Source: Candidatus Nitrotoga sp. MKT
GTDB taxonomy: Bacteria; Pseudomonadota; Gammaproteobacteria; Burkholderiales; Gallionellaceae
Reading direction: 5' to 3'
Assembly: GCA_003402345.1 (NCBI GenBank)
Contig: QFXH01000002.1
Location: 248,001 to 312,000 of the forward strand
DNA: 64,000 nt
Under the pieces are notes generated by a model. That model ran no database searches. It saw only the letters and a list, made by a program, of their open reading frames with translations, and was not told where the DNA came from. The number at the start of each line of letters is the position of its first letter. Position 1 is the stretch's first letter. The translations under genes and the position numbers were made by a program. Positions 43,244-53,213 of the stretch are shown here, in pieces.

Positions 43244-43999
43244 TTACAACCAACCAAAACGGCGGCTCCCTGCAATCAATGAAAGCGGAATATCTTTATA
43301 GTTCTCAACCAGACAACACAAATACTCACCCTCACTAGGCATAAACTTGTCTAATTCGACTGTCCAATCATCAATTTTTACCCATTTATTATTTTTAAAA
43401 TCAAAACGCTTTATTACCCTACATGGATTACCGATAGCAATACTAAATGGTGGTAAATCATGCACGACCAGAGATCGTGCACCTACAACCGTACCGCAAC
43501 CAACCCTCACATTCTGTAAAACGGTAACTGATGTCGCAAGCCAACAATTAACACCAATTTCAATAATGCCCCCCGCACTTAACCCAGATGCAATGTAAGG
43601 CATAAACGGCGTATCAATATTGTGACCACACCCTAAAAAATGGCAATCCAATCCAGTAAATCCATAATCTTTAATTTGAATGCGTGGTCCAGACGAAAAA
43701 TAATTTCGTCTGCCGATATGGCAATTATTGCCAATAACAATGCGGCTAGTTAGATCAGCCCTGAAATTCACATTAAACCAAGACTCTTCTGATATCGTTG
43801 TATTACAACCGATTGATACATTTTTCCAACCAACAACTTGGACACTTGGATCTACGTAGCTATTACGTCCAACTTGCGATTTTCTGAATTGTCTTGCCTG
43901 TCCCCAAGATAATGTAGCTAACCTATAGACAACACCACAGAATCGCCATGGCAACAAAGTAAATAAGCGTCGCTTTATTTGTTTTATGACAAGCCTCAT
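43244..43999 (-). CDS. Hexapeptide-repeat (LbH) acyltransferase
   Basis: The 251-residue protein shows a left-handed beta-helix pattern of hexapeptide repeats from about residue 45 to 195, for example 'SVQVVGWKNVSIGCNTTI', 'RIVIGNNCHIGRRNYF' and 'VTVLQNVRVGCGTVVGARSL', then 'IAIGNPCRVIKRF'. Such proteins are usually acetyltransferases acting on sugars with acetyl-CoA. The N-terminus is basic and could contact the membrane. It probably O-acetylates the repeat unit or a precursor sugar. Confidence 0.82.
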   Translation of the reverse strand: MRLVIKQIKRRLFTLLPWRFCGVVYRLATLSWGQARQFRKSQVGRNSYVDPSVQVVGWKNVSIGCNTTISEESWFNVNFRADLTSRIVIGNNCHIGRRNYFSSGPRIQIKDYGFTGLDCHFLGCGHNIDTPFMPYIASGLSAGGIIEIGVNCWLATSVTVLQNVRVGCGTVVGARSLVVHDLPPFSIAIGNPCRVIKRFDFKNNKWVKIDDWTVELDKFMPSEGEYLCCLVENYKDIPLSLIAGSRRFGWL

Positions 44000-44026
44000 T
44001 ACAATGGCTCCAAATTTATAACAAAA

Positions 44027-45541
44027 TCAATTTTTTCCGGTATCCACTACTTGCTTGCTATGGAAATAACGAGAAATCAATAAAAGTAGTTGGGGTGTCA
44101 GTAATACATTAACTACAACCGTAAGCAAAGCTATACTGCCACCGATTGCTAATTTGATATAGATAGAGTACTCGAGATTTTGACAAATATATTTGGCCGC
44201 CATTCCAGCTATTAGCGCTACACCCAGCGGTACTCCGACGTCACGAAATAACCATTGTTTGCCCAGCCCCCTTAATAGATGCCGATGTGTCAACCATGTA
44301 CCCAGCAATACGTACAATGCATGAAGCGTGAGCCATGCCATTGCGCCGCCCAATACACCATACGTAAGCGTAAAAAATACGATTAACGGCAATATGACAA
44401 TCATCAATACCCCATTGATGATTAATGGTAATCGCGTCATCCCAAACGCTAATTGAAGAGCATGTGGAATAAACATTATGCAGTTTAATGCTGACCCTAT
44501 AGCCAGAAGCGTTACAACAGGAGCTACGCTTGACGCGAGCTCCGTATTCCCTGTCCAAATACGCACTAAGTCATAAGCAAAAACGGCTAGTATCATCGCG
44601 GTCGGAAATAGGATTATTGAGAGTATGCGCGTACACAACCGGTAAAGATTGCCGAGTTTTTTAAAATCGCCACTGGCCACAAGGGCAGAAAAACGCGGAT
44701 ACACGGCGTTGTACATCGGCGTGACCAAAACATACAACCCACTCACCACAACAGTGGCAAGCATATAGTGGCCAAACTCTTCCAATCCAAGCATTTTGCT
44801 AAGAATTACCTTGTCCAATTGTGTAAATACAATTCCTGACAAAGCGACACCACTCATCCCCGCAGAAAAACGACATATACTTTTCAGCTTATTAATATCA
44901 AACCGCATGCCCGGTATTCGCCCTATGATCCGCCATGCCCCCCAGCGCATGGTAACCGCATAAACAAAACCTACGCAGGCCTGCCAAATGAAAAAGGCCT
45001 CAATCGTCGGCGAGACAAACGCGAGCACTACCACCGCGCCCAAACTTCCGATCGTCACCATGGCCATATTAATACCACTCGATACCGCCAAACGCTGCGC
45101 CCCGATCAATGCACCTTGATACAGGCCGATTGGCCATCGGCAAGCAATAACCAGCCCCATTAACATCACAGCGTGTGAAATTGTTTGCGGTGAAAGTTGT
45201 TTAGACTGCAACCAATACTCTGCAATTAATGGCGCGAACATCAGGATCAATAAAGCGATTACCCCCGCCATACTCCAATAGATAATGGCAAGTGTGTGTA
45301 GTAGCGTTCCCGCTTCCTTTAAATTTCCAGATGCGGAATGGCGTGCAACTTCGCGGATGATCGTTGGAGCTAATCCCATATCAAGAAGGGAAAGCAATGC
45401 CTGCGTCGTCACAAAGAAACCGATCAAACCATAGGCTTCTATTCCGAGGTATTTAAGATAAAAGGGTATGACTGCCAAGCCGATCAGTGCCGACCAAATT
45501 GAGTTTGCTAATCCTGCAAGTAGGTTGCCACTCAGCCTCAT
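44027..45541 (-). CDS. O-antigen flippase Wzx-like (MOP superfamily)
   Basis: The 504-residue protein is almost entirely hydrophobic, with about 14 helices. 'LAGLANSIWSALIGLAVIPF' and 'LLSLLDMGLAPTIIREVAR' match the first helices and loop of the Wzx/RfbX polysaccharide exporter family. It should move undecaprenyl-linked repeat units across the inner membrane, which points to a Wzx/Wzy pathway. No Wzy polymerase with the usual large periplasmic loop is recognisable in the window. Confidence 0.87.
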   Translation of the reverse strand: MRLSGNLLAGLANSIWSALIGLAVIPFYLKYLGIEAYGLIGFFVTTQALLSLLDMGLAPTIIREVARHSASGNLKEAGTLLHTLAIIYWSMAGVIALLILMFAPLIAEYWLQSKQLSPQTISHAVMLMGLVIACRWPIGLYQGALIGAQRLAVSSGINMAMVTIGSLGAVVVLAFVSPTIEAFFIWQACVGFVYAVTMRWGAWRIIGRIPGMRFDINKLKSICRFSAGMSGVALSGIVFTQLDKVILSKMLGLEEFGHYMLATVVVSGLYVLVTPMYNAVYPRFSALVASGDFKKLGNLYRLCTRILSIILFPTAMILAVFAYDLVRIWTGNTELASSVAPVVTLLAIGSALNCIMFIPHALQLAFGMTRLPLIINGVLMIVILPLIVFFTLTYGVLGGAMAWLTLHALYVLLGTWLTHRHLLRGLGKQWLFRDVGVPLGVALIAGMAAKYICQNLEYSIYIKLAIGGSIALLTVVVNVLLTPQLLLLISRYFHSKQVVDTGKN

Positions 45542-45755
45542 TATGCTGGGAAATTCACGAGAGTCGTGTCATTGGAATGCCCATTGAATCGTATAGCCGA
45601 GCCAGCCGCAATGGCCAAAAATGCAAGTCTTGGATCCAAGAGATAAAGGGGCAAAAAATTCAAGGTTCAAGGCTAGAGGCACATGACGAGATTTATGAGC
45701 GCAGTTTTTATATCTATTTTTTATTTATGCATTTCATATTTAAAATTAATTCCCA

Positions 45756-47078
45756 TTAACGGCCAATGGGAAAATACTCCAGGCCGTGTGCATTTACCGT
45801 AGCCAATTCATACAAACTACGGCCATCGAATATTAATGGGGTTTTAAGCTTAGTTTTGATTATTGCGAAGTCCGGATTGCGGAACTCTTTCCACTCAGTG
45901 ACGATAACCAATGCATCTGCATCTGTACAGGCTGTGAACGGATTGTCTGCATAAGAAATTCTGGGATCATTACCAAAAATTCGTTGCGCTTCTGACATGG
46001 CTACCGGGTCATAGGCCGTAACGGTAGCGCCTGCCTCTAATAAATCTGAAATCAGCTTGCGGCTCGGGGCGTCACGCATATCATCGGTATTGGGCTTGAA
46101 AGCAAGCCCCCAAATGGCAAAGTTTTTTCCAATAAGATTGGTACCGAATCTGGCTTTTATTTTGTTCGTGAGGACTTCTTTTTGTGCATCGTTGGCTGCT
46201 TCTACGGCATTGAGTACTTTAAGGGTGATGCCGGCGTCGTCATTAGCAGTTTTGATGAGTGCTTTTACATCTTTGGGAAAGCATGATCCCCCGTAACCGC
46301 AACCCGAATAAAGGAAATGGTAGCCGATGCGGGTATCAGAACCAATACCTAGCCTTACCATTTCAATGTCGGCACCAAGTTTTTCCGCAACATTGGCCAG
46401 TTCGTTCATGAAACTGATACGGGTGGCAAGCATGGCATTGGCGGCATATTTAGTAAGTTCTGCACTTTTGACATCCATGACGATAATACGGTCATGGTTG
46501 CGATTAAATGGGGCATATAATTCCCGCAACTGTTGGATGGCATGTATATCATCGCCGCCAATGACGATGCGGTCAGGGCGCATGAAATCTTCAATCGCCG
46601 CGCCTTCTTTAAGGAATTCAGGGTTGGATATGACGCTATACTTAAGCTTAATGCCACGCTTTTGCAATTCTTCTGCGATAACTGCGCTTACCTTATTGGC
46701 AGTACCAATCGGAACCGTACTTTTATCAACAAATATTTTGTCTTCGGTCATACGGCTGCCGATATTTCTGGCTGCCGCCAAAACATATTGCAGGTCGGCA
46801 GAGCCGTCTTCATCGGGGGGAGTGCCTACGGCAATGAACTGGATACGGGCATGAGCAACGGCGCGATCTATGTCTGTGGTGAAACCGAGGCGGCCAGCGG
46901 CAACATTGCGCCGCACAATGTCGACCAAACCAGGCTCATGGATAGGGATATCACCATTTTCCAAAATGCGTATTTTTTCTGGGTCAAGATCGAGGCACAG
47001 AACATGATTACCAACCTCTGCAAGGCATGCACCGCTAACTAGACCCACATATCCGGTTCCTACTATTGTAACTTTCAA
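45756..47078 (-). CDS. ugd: UDP-glucose 6-dehydrogenase
   Basis: The enzyme oxidises UDP-glucose to UDP-glucuronate with NAD. The 440 residues have '[20 protein letters not shown]' at the N-terminus, '[14 protein letters not shown]' in the linker, the catalytic cysteine in '[14 protein letters not shown]', and '[15 protein letters not shown]' in the C-terminal domain. The start is a TTG behind 'ggagat'. UDP-glucuronate feeds uronic acid residues of exopolysaccharide or O-antigen. It is divergent from manC. Confidence 0.95.
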   Translation of the reverse strand: MKVTIVGTGYVGLVSGACLAEVGNHVLCLDLDPEKIRILENGDIPIHEPGLVDIVRRNVAAGRLGFTTDIDRAVAHARIQFIAVGTPPDEDGSADLQYVLAAARNIGSRMTEDKIFVDKSTVPIGTANKVSAVIAEELQKRGIKLKYSVISNPEFLKEGAAIEDFMRPDRIVIGGDDIHAIQQLRELYAPFNRNHDRIIVMDVKSAELTKYAANAMLATRISFMNELANVAEKLGADIEMVRLGIGSDTRIGYHFLYSGCGYGGSCFPKDVKALIKTANDDAGITLKVLNAVEAANDAQKEVLTNKIKARFGTNLIGKNFAIWGLAFKPNTDDMRDAPSRKLISDLLEAGATVTAYDPVAMSEAQRIFGNDPRISYADNPFTACTDADALVIVTEWKEFRNPDFAIIKTKLKTPLIFDGRSLYELATVNAHGLEYFPIGR

Positions 47079-47328
47079 ACGCTATCTCCGATATACAGCC
47101 TGTATAGAGTTTTGTTGTGACCTTAATAACCCTTAGTTCAGGAGAAAATCTGCTAACCGGGCACTGTTTATCCAATGATGCCAGTAATCAACGCTACCTC
47201 GCTCATTAAGCAACTTGCATAAAGATTGCAGTGCGCAAGATATTCCATTCCTTGCATATTGGATTGCGGATTATAATTCAAGCTACGTATCTCAAGAAAT
47301 GTTTGTCATCAACCTGTTGAAAGTTACT

Positions 47329-48744
47329 ATGCTCTATCCCGTTATTTTGTCTGGGGGTTCCGGTACCCGTTTGTGGCCCTTGTCTCGTGCAGCATTGCCT
47401 AAACAGTTTTTGCCACTTATTTCCGAACACACATTATTTCAGGAAACATTGTTACGCCTTAAAAATGTTCCCAACATGGCTGCGCCATTAGTGATCTGTA
47501 ACAACGAGCATCGCTTTCTCGTTGCCGAACAGTTGCGTGCCGTTAACATTGATCCTTTATTGCAAGTGCTTGAGCCATTAGGTCGCAATACTGCACCTGC
47601 AGTGGCGATTGCCGCACTCGCCGCACAAGCTAAAGATACTCAGGCAATTTTGTTGGTGTTGCCTGCAGACCATCTAATTCAGGATATTGCAGGCTTTCAT
47701 ACGGCGATTCAAACAGCATTCGCATTGGCGCAACAAGATAAGCTGGTGACCTTCGGTATCACACCCAATGAGCCTGCTACAGGATTCGGCTACATTGAAC
47801 GCGGTGCAATATTAGGATCCGGTGAGCACAGCTTTGAGGTGGCGCGTTTTGTGGAAAAACCAGATTTGGATACGGCTAAACAGTTCGTGGCTTCAGGAAG
47901 ATTTTTTTGGAACAGCGGCATGTTCGTGTTCAAAGCATCCGTCTACCTGAATGAGTTGCAACGTTACCGCCCGGACATTTATCAAGCTGCGCATCAAGCA
48001 TGGCAACATAGCACACATGATCTGGATTTTTGCCGTCTGGATGAAAAGTCTTTTGCCTCCTGCCCATCGGATTCTATCGATTATGCAGTGATGGAACACA
48101 CTCAGGCAGCGGCTATGGTAACCGTGGACATCGGCTGGAGCGACATCGGTTCATGGTCATCACTCTATGACGTCAGCCCACAAGATGAGCAAGGCAATGC
48201 TTTGCGTGGCGATGTTTATACCGTAGAAACTACAAAAACTTATGTTCGCGCAGAAAGTCGCATGGTGGCAGCTATCGGAGTACAAGATTTAATCATTGTA
48301 GAAACCGCTGATGCAGTATTGGTAATGCATAAGGACTTTGCACAAGATGTAAAACATACCGTGGAATATCTTAAGCAGGCCGAACGCACCGAACATCTGA
48401 TTCACCGTCGTGTCTATCGCCCCTGGGGCTATTATGAAGGCATCGATATAGGCGAACGATTCCAGGCCAAGCGCATTATGGTAAAACCCGGTGCAAAATT
48501 ATCTTTACAAAAACACCATCATCGTGCCGAACATTGGGTTGTGGTTTCAGGTTATGCCAAAGTAACCCGTGGAGAAGATATTCTGCTACTACAAGAAGAC
48601 CAATCCACTTATATTCCTATTGGCATGAAACATCGTTTGGAAAATATCGGCACAGGCTCGCTTTATCTGATTGAAGTCCAGTCTGGCTCTTATCTCGGCG
48701 AAGATGATATTGTGCGATTTGACGACGATTATAAACGTAGCTAA
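47329..48744 (+). CDS. manC: Mannose-1-phosphate guanylyltransferase / mannose-6-phosphate isomerase
   Basis: The 471-residue protein has an N-terminal nucleotidyltransferase domain ('VILSGGSGTRLWPLSR', and 'FVEKPDLDTAKQF' with the catalytic lysine) and a C-terminal cupin isomerase domain ('RPWGYYEGIDIGERFQAKR', 'KLSLQKHHHRAEHWVVVSG'). It makes GDP-mannose. A frame extending to 47215 adds 38 residues not typical of ManC/AlgA, so the start at 47329 is preferred. GDP-mannose is the substrate of the gmd-like enzyme at 41-42 kb. Confidence 0.93.
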   Translation: MLYPVILSGGSGTRLWPLSRAALPKQFLPLISEHTLFQETLLRLKNVPNMAAPLVICNNEHRFLVAEQLRAVNIDPLLQVLEPLGRNTAPAVAIAALAAQAKDTQAILLVLPADHLIQDIAGFHTAIQTAFALAQQDKLVTFGITPNEPATGFGYIERGAILGSGEHSFEVARFVEKPDLDTAKQFVASGRFFWNSGMFVFKASVYLNELQRYRPDIYQAAHQAWQHSTHDLDFCRLDEKSFASCPSDSIDYAVMEHTQAAAMVTVDIGWSDIGSWSSLYDVSPQDEQGNALRGDVYTVETTKTYVRAESRMVAAIGVQDLIIVETADAVLVMHKDFAQDVKHTVEYLKQAERTEHLIHRRVYRPWGYYEGIDIGERFQAKRIMVKPGAKLSLQKHHHRAEHWVVVSGYAKVTRGEDILLLQEDQSTYIPIGMKHRLENIGTGSLYLIEVQSGSYLGEDDIVRFDDDYKRS

Positions 48745-49003
48745 CCCCCTTCCAGTTTTATTGGCTAACCCGAAGTAGTAGTGAAATTAATAACCAGAAT
48801 ATTTCATTGTTGATAACCGTTCTTGCTTATCTTTAAAATATTGCATAGCAAAAAATATTGCGCGCGTTCATCGCACGACACGAAAAATCCGGCGTGTGAA
48901 CATTAGGAATAACGTTTGCACTAACTCCCTCATTTTTGATGATTCACCCACATTTCTTGCTGGCCTATCAAATCAACTCTGGTTGTATGATATTCGCTTA
49001 TCC

Positions 49004-50275
49004 ATGTTGAACCCTCGTCGAATTTATACTCTCTTACTATGGCTTTTTTTGCCATATGTATTTTTCCATTTATTCTGGCGCGCAAAAAAACAGCGTGAAT
49101 ACCTGCAGCATATTGGCGAACGTTTCGGACTCTACTCTACCCGCAGTAATAAACCAATAATCTGGCTGCATACCGTATCAGTTGGAGAAACACACGCGGC
49201 GGTCAGCTTGGTGCAACGTTTGCGGGAAAATTACCCAAATCATCAACTACTACTTACACACACCACCCCAACCGGCCGCACAGCTAGTGAACAACTTTAC
49301 GGCGGTGATGTCCTGCGGGTTTATTTGCCTTACGACTACCCGTTTGCTGTCAAGCGCTTCTTACAACACTTTCGCCCGCGCATCGGAATCTTGATGGAAA
49401 CTGAAATCTGGTTTAATCTGATCCACAGCTGCCACACTATGCAAATTCCCTTGCTGCTGCTTAATGCTCGGTTATCTGAGAAATCTGCTGCACGTTATGC
49501 ACGCTACCCGAATTTAACGCGACTAGGCTTGAACGAACTGAGCGCTATTTCTGCGCAAAGCGAAGTCGATGCTACACGCATAACTGGATTAGGTGCGAAC
49601 AATGTATCTGTCATGGGCAATCTGAAATTTGACATTCAACCCCCATCCGCGATGCTGAAACTGGGTGCACAATTGCGCACCCAGTTTGGCGAAGGCAGGA
49701 AGATTTTTCTGACAGCCAGCACACGCGCCGGAGAAGAAATGCTATTGCTACCCATGCTTAAGGAAATAGACATTCCCCATTTGCTAACCGTCATTGTGCC
49801 ACGCCACCCGCAACGCTTCGACGACGTAGCTGACATGCTCACCCAGCAAGGCATCCGCTTTCAGCGTAGAAGTGAGAGCTGTCCGATTGCGCCAGATACC
49901 CAAGTAGTATTGGGTGATAGTATGGGAGAAATGTTTGCCTATTATGCCGCCTGCGACCTTACCTTCATTGGCGGCAGTTTATTGCCATTTGGAGGACAAA
50001 ACCTTATTGAGGCTTGCGCCGTAGGCAAACCTGTGTTGATTGGCCCACACACATACAATTTCGCACAAGCCGGCCAACTTGCTATCGAATGCGGAGCAGC
50101 CGTACGGATACAGAATTCAGCTGACCTAGCGCACAATTTACAAAACTTACTTACCCATCCCGATCAGTTAATAAAAATGAGCCAAGCCAGTCTGCATTTT
50201 GTCCGCGCCCATCGTGGCGCAACAGAGCAAGCGCTACAGCATATAAACTATTTTCTTGATAACCACTTTCAGTAA
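49004..50275 (+). CDS. waaA: Kdo transferase (3-deoxy-D-manno-octulosonic acid transferase)
   Basis: WaaA adds Kdo to lipid IVA at the cytoplasmic face of the inner membrane. The 423-residue protein has an N-terminal hydrophobic anchor (IYTLLLWLFLPYVFFHLFW), 'HTVSVGETHAAVSLV', the conserved 'ETEIWFNLI' glutamate region and 'GGSLLPFGGQNLIEACAVG' as the donor site. The start at 49004 (MLNPRRIY) is the family N-terminus; the frame to 48896 is longer by 36 residues and less likely. It sits between manC and rfbB. Confidence 0.93.
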   Translation: MLNPRRIYTLLLWLFLPYVFFHLFWRAKKQREYLQHIGERFGLYSTRSNKPIIWLHTVSVGETHAAVSLVQRLRENYPNHQLLLTHTTPTGRTASEQLYGGDVLRVYLPYDYPFAVKRFLQHFRPRIGILMETEIWFNLIHSCHTMQIPLLLLNARLSEKSAARYARYPNLTRLGLNELSAISAQSEVDATRITGLGANNVSVMGNLKFDIQPPSAMLKLGAQLRTQFGEGRKIFLTASTRAGEEMLLLPMLKEIDIPHLLTVIVPRHPQRFDDVADMLTQQGIRFQRRSESCPIAPDTQVVLGDSMGEMFAYYAACDLTFIGGSLLPFGGQNLIEACAVGKPVLIGPHTYNFAQAGQLAIECGAAVRIQNSADLAHNLQNLLTHPDQLIKMSQASLHFVRAHRGATEQALQHINYFLDNHFQ

Positions 50276-50314
50276 AATATCGCAAGATAAAATAATATAT
50301 CGACCTTCCCAACC

Positions 50315-51382
50315 ATGAATAAAATCCTTATTACCGGCGGTGCCGGATTTATTGGCTCCGCAGTTATTCGCCAATTGATCGCGGAAACCGACACTACTGT
50401 CATTAACGTTGATAAGCTGACCTATGCCGGCAATTTACAGTCCTTAATATCGGTAGCAGACAATCCCCGCTACCACTTCGAACATGTGGATATTTGTGAT
50501 GCGGCTACAGTCGCGAGACTATTTCATGAGCATCAGCCGGATGCGGTGATGCATTTGGCTGCGGAATCCCATGTCGATCGATCCATCACTGGCCCGGCAG
50601 CTTTTATTGAAACTAACATTATTGGCACATACACACTCCTGAACGCAGCGCGGGAATACTGGAGCGAGCTTTCTGCAGAACGCAAAAATACTTTTCGCTT
50701 CCACCATATATCCACAGATGAGGTGTATGGCAGTCTCGGTGAAACCGGTTTTTTTACCGAAACTACCGCTTACCAGCCAAACTCTCCTTACTCGGCAAGC
50801 AAAGCATCTTCAGACCATCTAGTGCGTGCTTGGCATCATACCTACGGCTTACCCGTGGTCACCACCAACTGCTCCAATAATTACGGCCCTTATCATTTCC
50901 CGGAGAAGCTCATTCCATTGATCATCCTGAATGCATGCAATGGAAAACCGCTCCCCATTTATGGCAAGGGTGACAACATCCGCGACTGGTTATATGTGGA
51001 CGATCATGCGCGTGCATTGCGCTTGGTACTAGAGCGGGGCCGGGTGGGGGAAACTTACAATATCGGTGGCTGGAATGAAAAAACCAATCTGGAAGTGGTT
51101 TATGAGATTTGCGCTATTCTTGATGAGCTCCGCCCTCAAGGTACGCCGCATGCATCCCTTATCACCTACGTACAGGATAGGCCCGGACATGACCATCGCT
51201 ACGCAATCGATGCCGGTAAAATCGCCCGTGAACTGGGCTGGAAACCTTTAGAGACATTTGAAACCGGCTTGCGCAAAACAGTGGAATGGTATCTGACAAA
51301 CCCAGACTGGGTTAACGCTGTCATTAGTGGCGAATACCAAAATTGGATCCAACAAAATTACGGCGACAGGAAAACATCATGA
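50315..51382 (+). CDS. rfbB: dTDP-glucose 4,6-dehydratase
   Basis: RfbB converts dTDP-glucose to dTDP-4-keto-6-deoxyglucose. The 355 residues have '[18 protein letters not shown]' as the NAD site, '[13 protein letters not shown]' with the catalytic Thr-Asp-Glu, '[15 protein letters not shown]' with the catalytic Tyr and Lys, and '[15 protein letters not shown]'. The stop overlaps the rfbA start by 4 bp. It forms an rfbB-rfbA-rfbC run with no rfbD. Confidence 0.96.
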   Translation: MNKILITGGAGFIGSAVIRQLIAETDTTVINVDKLTYAGNLQSLISVADNPRYHFEHVDICDAATVARLFHEHQPDAVMHLAAESHVDRSITGPAAFIETNIIGTYTLLNAAREYWSELSAERKNTFRFHHISTDEVYGSLGETGFFTETTAYQPNSPYSASKASSDHLVRAWHHTYGLPVVTTNCSNNYGPYHFPEKLIPLIILNACNGKPLPIYGKGDNIRDWLYVDDHARALRLVLERGRVGETYNIGGWNEKTNLEVVYEICAILDELRPQGTPHASLITYVQDRPGHDHRYAIDAGKIARELGWKPLETFETGLRKTVEWYLTNPDWVNAVISGEYQNWIQQNYGDRKTS

Positions 51383-52254
51383 AAGGCATCATACTCGCAG
51401 GTGGCTCCGGCACCCGGCTTTACCCGGCTACCCGATCCATCTCTAAACAATTATTGCCTGTTTATGATAAACCAATGATTTACTATCCACTAACCACACT
51501 CATGCTGGCCGGCATTCAGGATATTCTGATCATCTCCACTCCGCAGGATATACCGCGTTTCGAACAGTTGCTAGGAGATGGCTCACAGTGGGGAATGAAT
51601 TTCTCCTTTGCTGTACAGCCTTCACCGGATGGGCTCGCGCAAGCATTTATTATTGGCGAGTCTTTTATCGGAAATGACGCCTGTTCGTTGGTGCTGGGGG
51701 ATAACATTTTTTACGGCCACGACTTTGAAAAAAATCTTTCAGCCGCCAGAAACAAACTAGAGGGCGGCACGGTGTTTGCCTATCATGTCAACGATCCCGA
51801 ACGGTACGGAGTAGTGGAATTCGATGCTACGGGGCGTGCAATCAGTCTGGAAGAAAAGCCCGCAAAACCCAAATCCAATTATGCAGTGACAGGTCTCTAT
51901 TTTTACGACAACAACGTTGTTGAGATTGCCAAATCCGTTAAGCCTTCTGCGCGTGGCGAGTTGGAAATTACCACTGTAAATCAGATTTACCTCGATAGCG
52001 GAAGGCTGGATGTGCAGGTTATGGGGCGTGGCTATGCATGGCTGGATACGGGTACGCATGATTCATTGCTGGAAGCTTCAATGTTTATTCAGACACTAGA
52101 GAAACGTCAAGGTTTGAAGATTGCTTGCCCGGAAGAAGTTGCCTATCGCCGAGGTTACATCACAATGGAGCAAATGGAACGGTTGGCCGAGCCACTGGCA
52201 AAGAATGGTTATGGCCGGTATCTGCTTGATATTCTAAAAGAGAAAGTTTATTAA
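51379..52254 (+). CDS. rfbA: Glucose-1-phosphate thymidylyltransferase
   Basis: RfbA makes dTDP-glucose from dTTP and glucose-1-phosphate. From ATG 51379 the 291 residues begin '[20 protein letters not shown]', the nucleotide-binding loop. '[17 protein letters not shown]', '[18 protein letters not shown]' with the catalytic lysine, and '[15 protein letters not shown]' are further family blocks. A start at 51343 inside rfbB is not needed. It is coupled to rfbB by an ATGA overlap and ends 1 bp before rfbC. Confidence 0.96.
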   Translation: MKGIILAGGSGTRLYPATRSISKQLLPVYDKPMIYYPLTTLMLAGIQDILIISTPQDIPRFEQLLGDGSQWGMNFSFAVQPSPDGLAQAFIIGESFIGNDACSLVLGDNIFYGHDFEKNLSAARNKLEGGTVFAYHVNDPERYGVVEFDATGRAISLEEKPAKPKSNYAVTGLYFYDNNVVEIAKSVKPSARGELEITTVNQIYLDSGRLDVQVMGRGYAWLDTGTHDSLLEASMFIQTLEKRQGLKIACPEEVAYRRGYITMEQMERLAEPLAKNGYGRYLLDILKEKVY

Positions 52255-52255
52255 A

Positions 52256-52804
52256 ATGCGCGTTACCCAAACTGCAATAGCCGACCTTTTAATTATAGAA
52301 CCCAAAGTGTTCGGTGATGCCCGTGGATTTTTTTTCGAGAGTTTTAATCAAAAAGCCTTCGAAAATATCATAGGGCGATCCGTCAACTTCGTCCAGGATA
52401 ACCACTCCCGATCGGCTCAATACGTACTACGTGGGCTGCATTATCAAATCAAACAACCACAGGGCAAGTTAGTTCGTGTGGTGGCAGGAGAGGTATTCGA
52501 TGTGGCGGTGGATATTCGTAAATCATCACCTACCTTTGGCTTATGGGCGGGTGTTGTTCTTTCTGCCGAAAACAAACGGATGTTCTGGGTACCGGAAGGG
52601 TTTGCCCATGGCTTCGTCGTGCTTAGCGAGCATGCAGAGTTCCTCTATAAAACAACAGATTATTGGGCACCTGAATATGAGCGTTCTATTTTATGGAACG
52701 ATCCCGACTTGGCTATTGATTGGCATCTTGGCCAGAACACGCCTATTTTGTCCAAAAAAGATCAAGAGGGTTCGTTTTTTATCAAGGCAGAATTATTCCC
52801 ATAA
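52256..52804 (+). CDS. rfbC: dTDP-4-dehydrorhamnose 3,5-epimerase
   Basis: RfbC epimerises dTDP-4-keto-6-deoxyglucose at C3 and C5. The 182-residue cupin protein has 'DARGFFFESFNQKAFE', 'VQDNHSRSAQYVLRGLHYQ' with the catalytic His in HYQ, and 'WVPEGFAHGFVVLSE'. The final reductase RfbD, which would complete dTDP-L-rhamnose, is not found in the following 400 bp or elsewhere in the window. Confidence 0.95.
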   Translation: MRVTQTAIADLLIIEPKVFGDARGFFFESFNQKAFENIIGRSVNFVQDNHSRSAQYVLRGLHYQIKQPQGKLVRVVAGEVFDVAVDIRKSSPTFGLWAGVVLSAENKRMFWVPEGFAHGFVVLSEHAEFLYKTTDYWAPEYERSILWNDPDLAIDWHLGQNTPILSKKDQEGSFFIKAELFP

Positions 52805-53213
52805 AAATTTTTTAATGGGCACGGGTAACCGCAACAATAACGAGTTAACCATTATCAGCACAGGTGCGATTGTGAATTCCCGCATTTCTGGTTTCATTTT
52901 TAGACTAAGACGCAGTAGTTTGATGGCATTATCAATTTCGCTTATTCAACCGCAGACAAGACAAGATTTTAATCTACCCGAATTACAACAATAGTCGGCA
53001 TTACCCTAGGCATTATGTAAAGTACAAAACACCTATTTTGCCAAACTAAGGTTTGCTTACTTTGTTTAAACCTGCATAATAATATCCAAAAATACAATGA
53101 ATTGAGCTGAGCAGCCGAGTTGGTTGATTCACTTTATATTTCCATTTTTTAAAGTTAATCAAGTATAATGGCAGATTATTTTAGTAAGAAATCCACAAAA
53201 AGGAAGGCAAATA
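52805..53213. other. 409-bp gene-free, AT-rich stretch after rfbC
   Basis: No frame looks like a protein. A weak 59-codon frame from about 52815 has no recognised features. The right end holds a candidate promoter for the MBL-fold gene. The A+T richness fits a junction between the polysaccharide block and inserted DNA. Confidence 0.45.
53140..53169 (+). promoter_or_regulatory. Candidate promoter of the MBL-fold gene
   Basis: A perfect TATAAT lies at 53164-53169. A weak -35 (TTCCAT at 53140) stands 18 bp upstream. About 30 bp further on is 'ggaagg', a strong ribosome-binding site 7 bp before the ATG at 53214. Confidence 0.5.

Noticed and set aside
52815-52994. 59-codon frame after rfbC as a possible rfbD relic
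   Set aside because: It has no Rossmann glycine motif or YxxxK and is in AT-rich DNA; probably chance.
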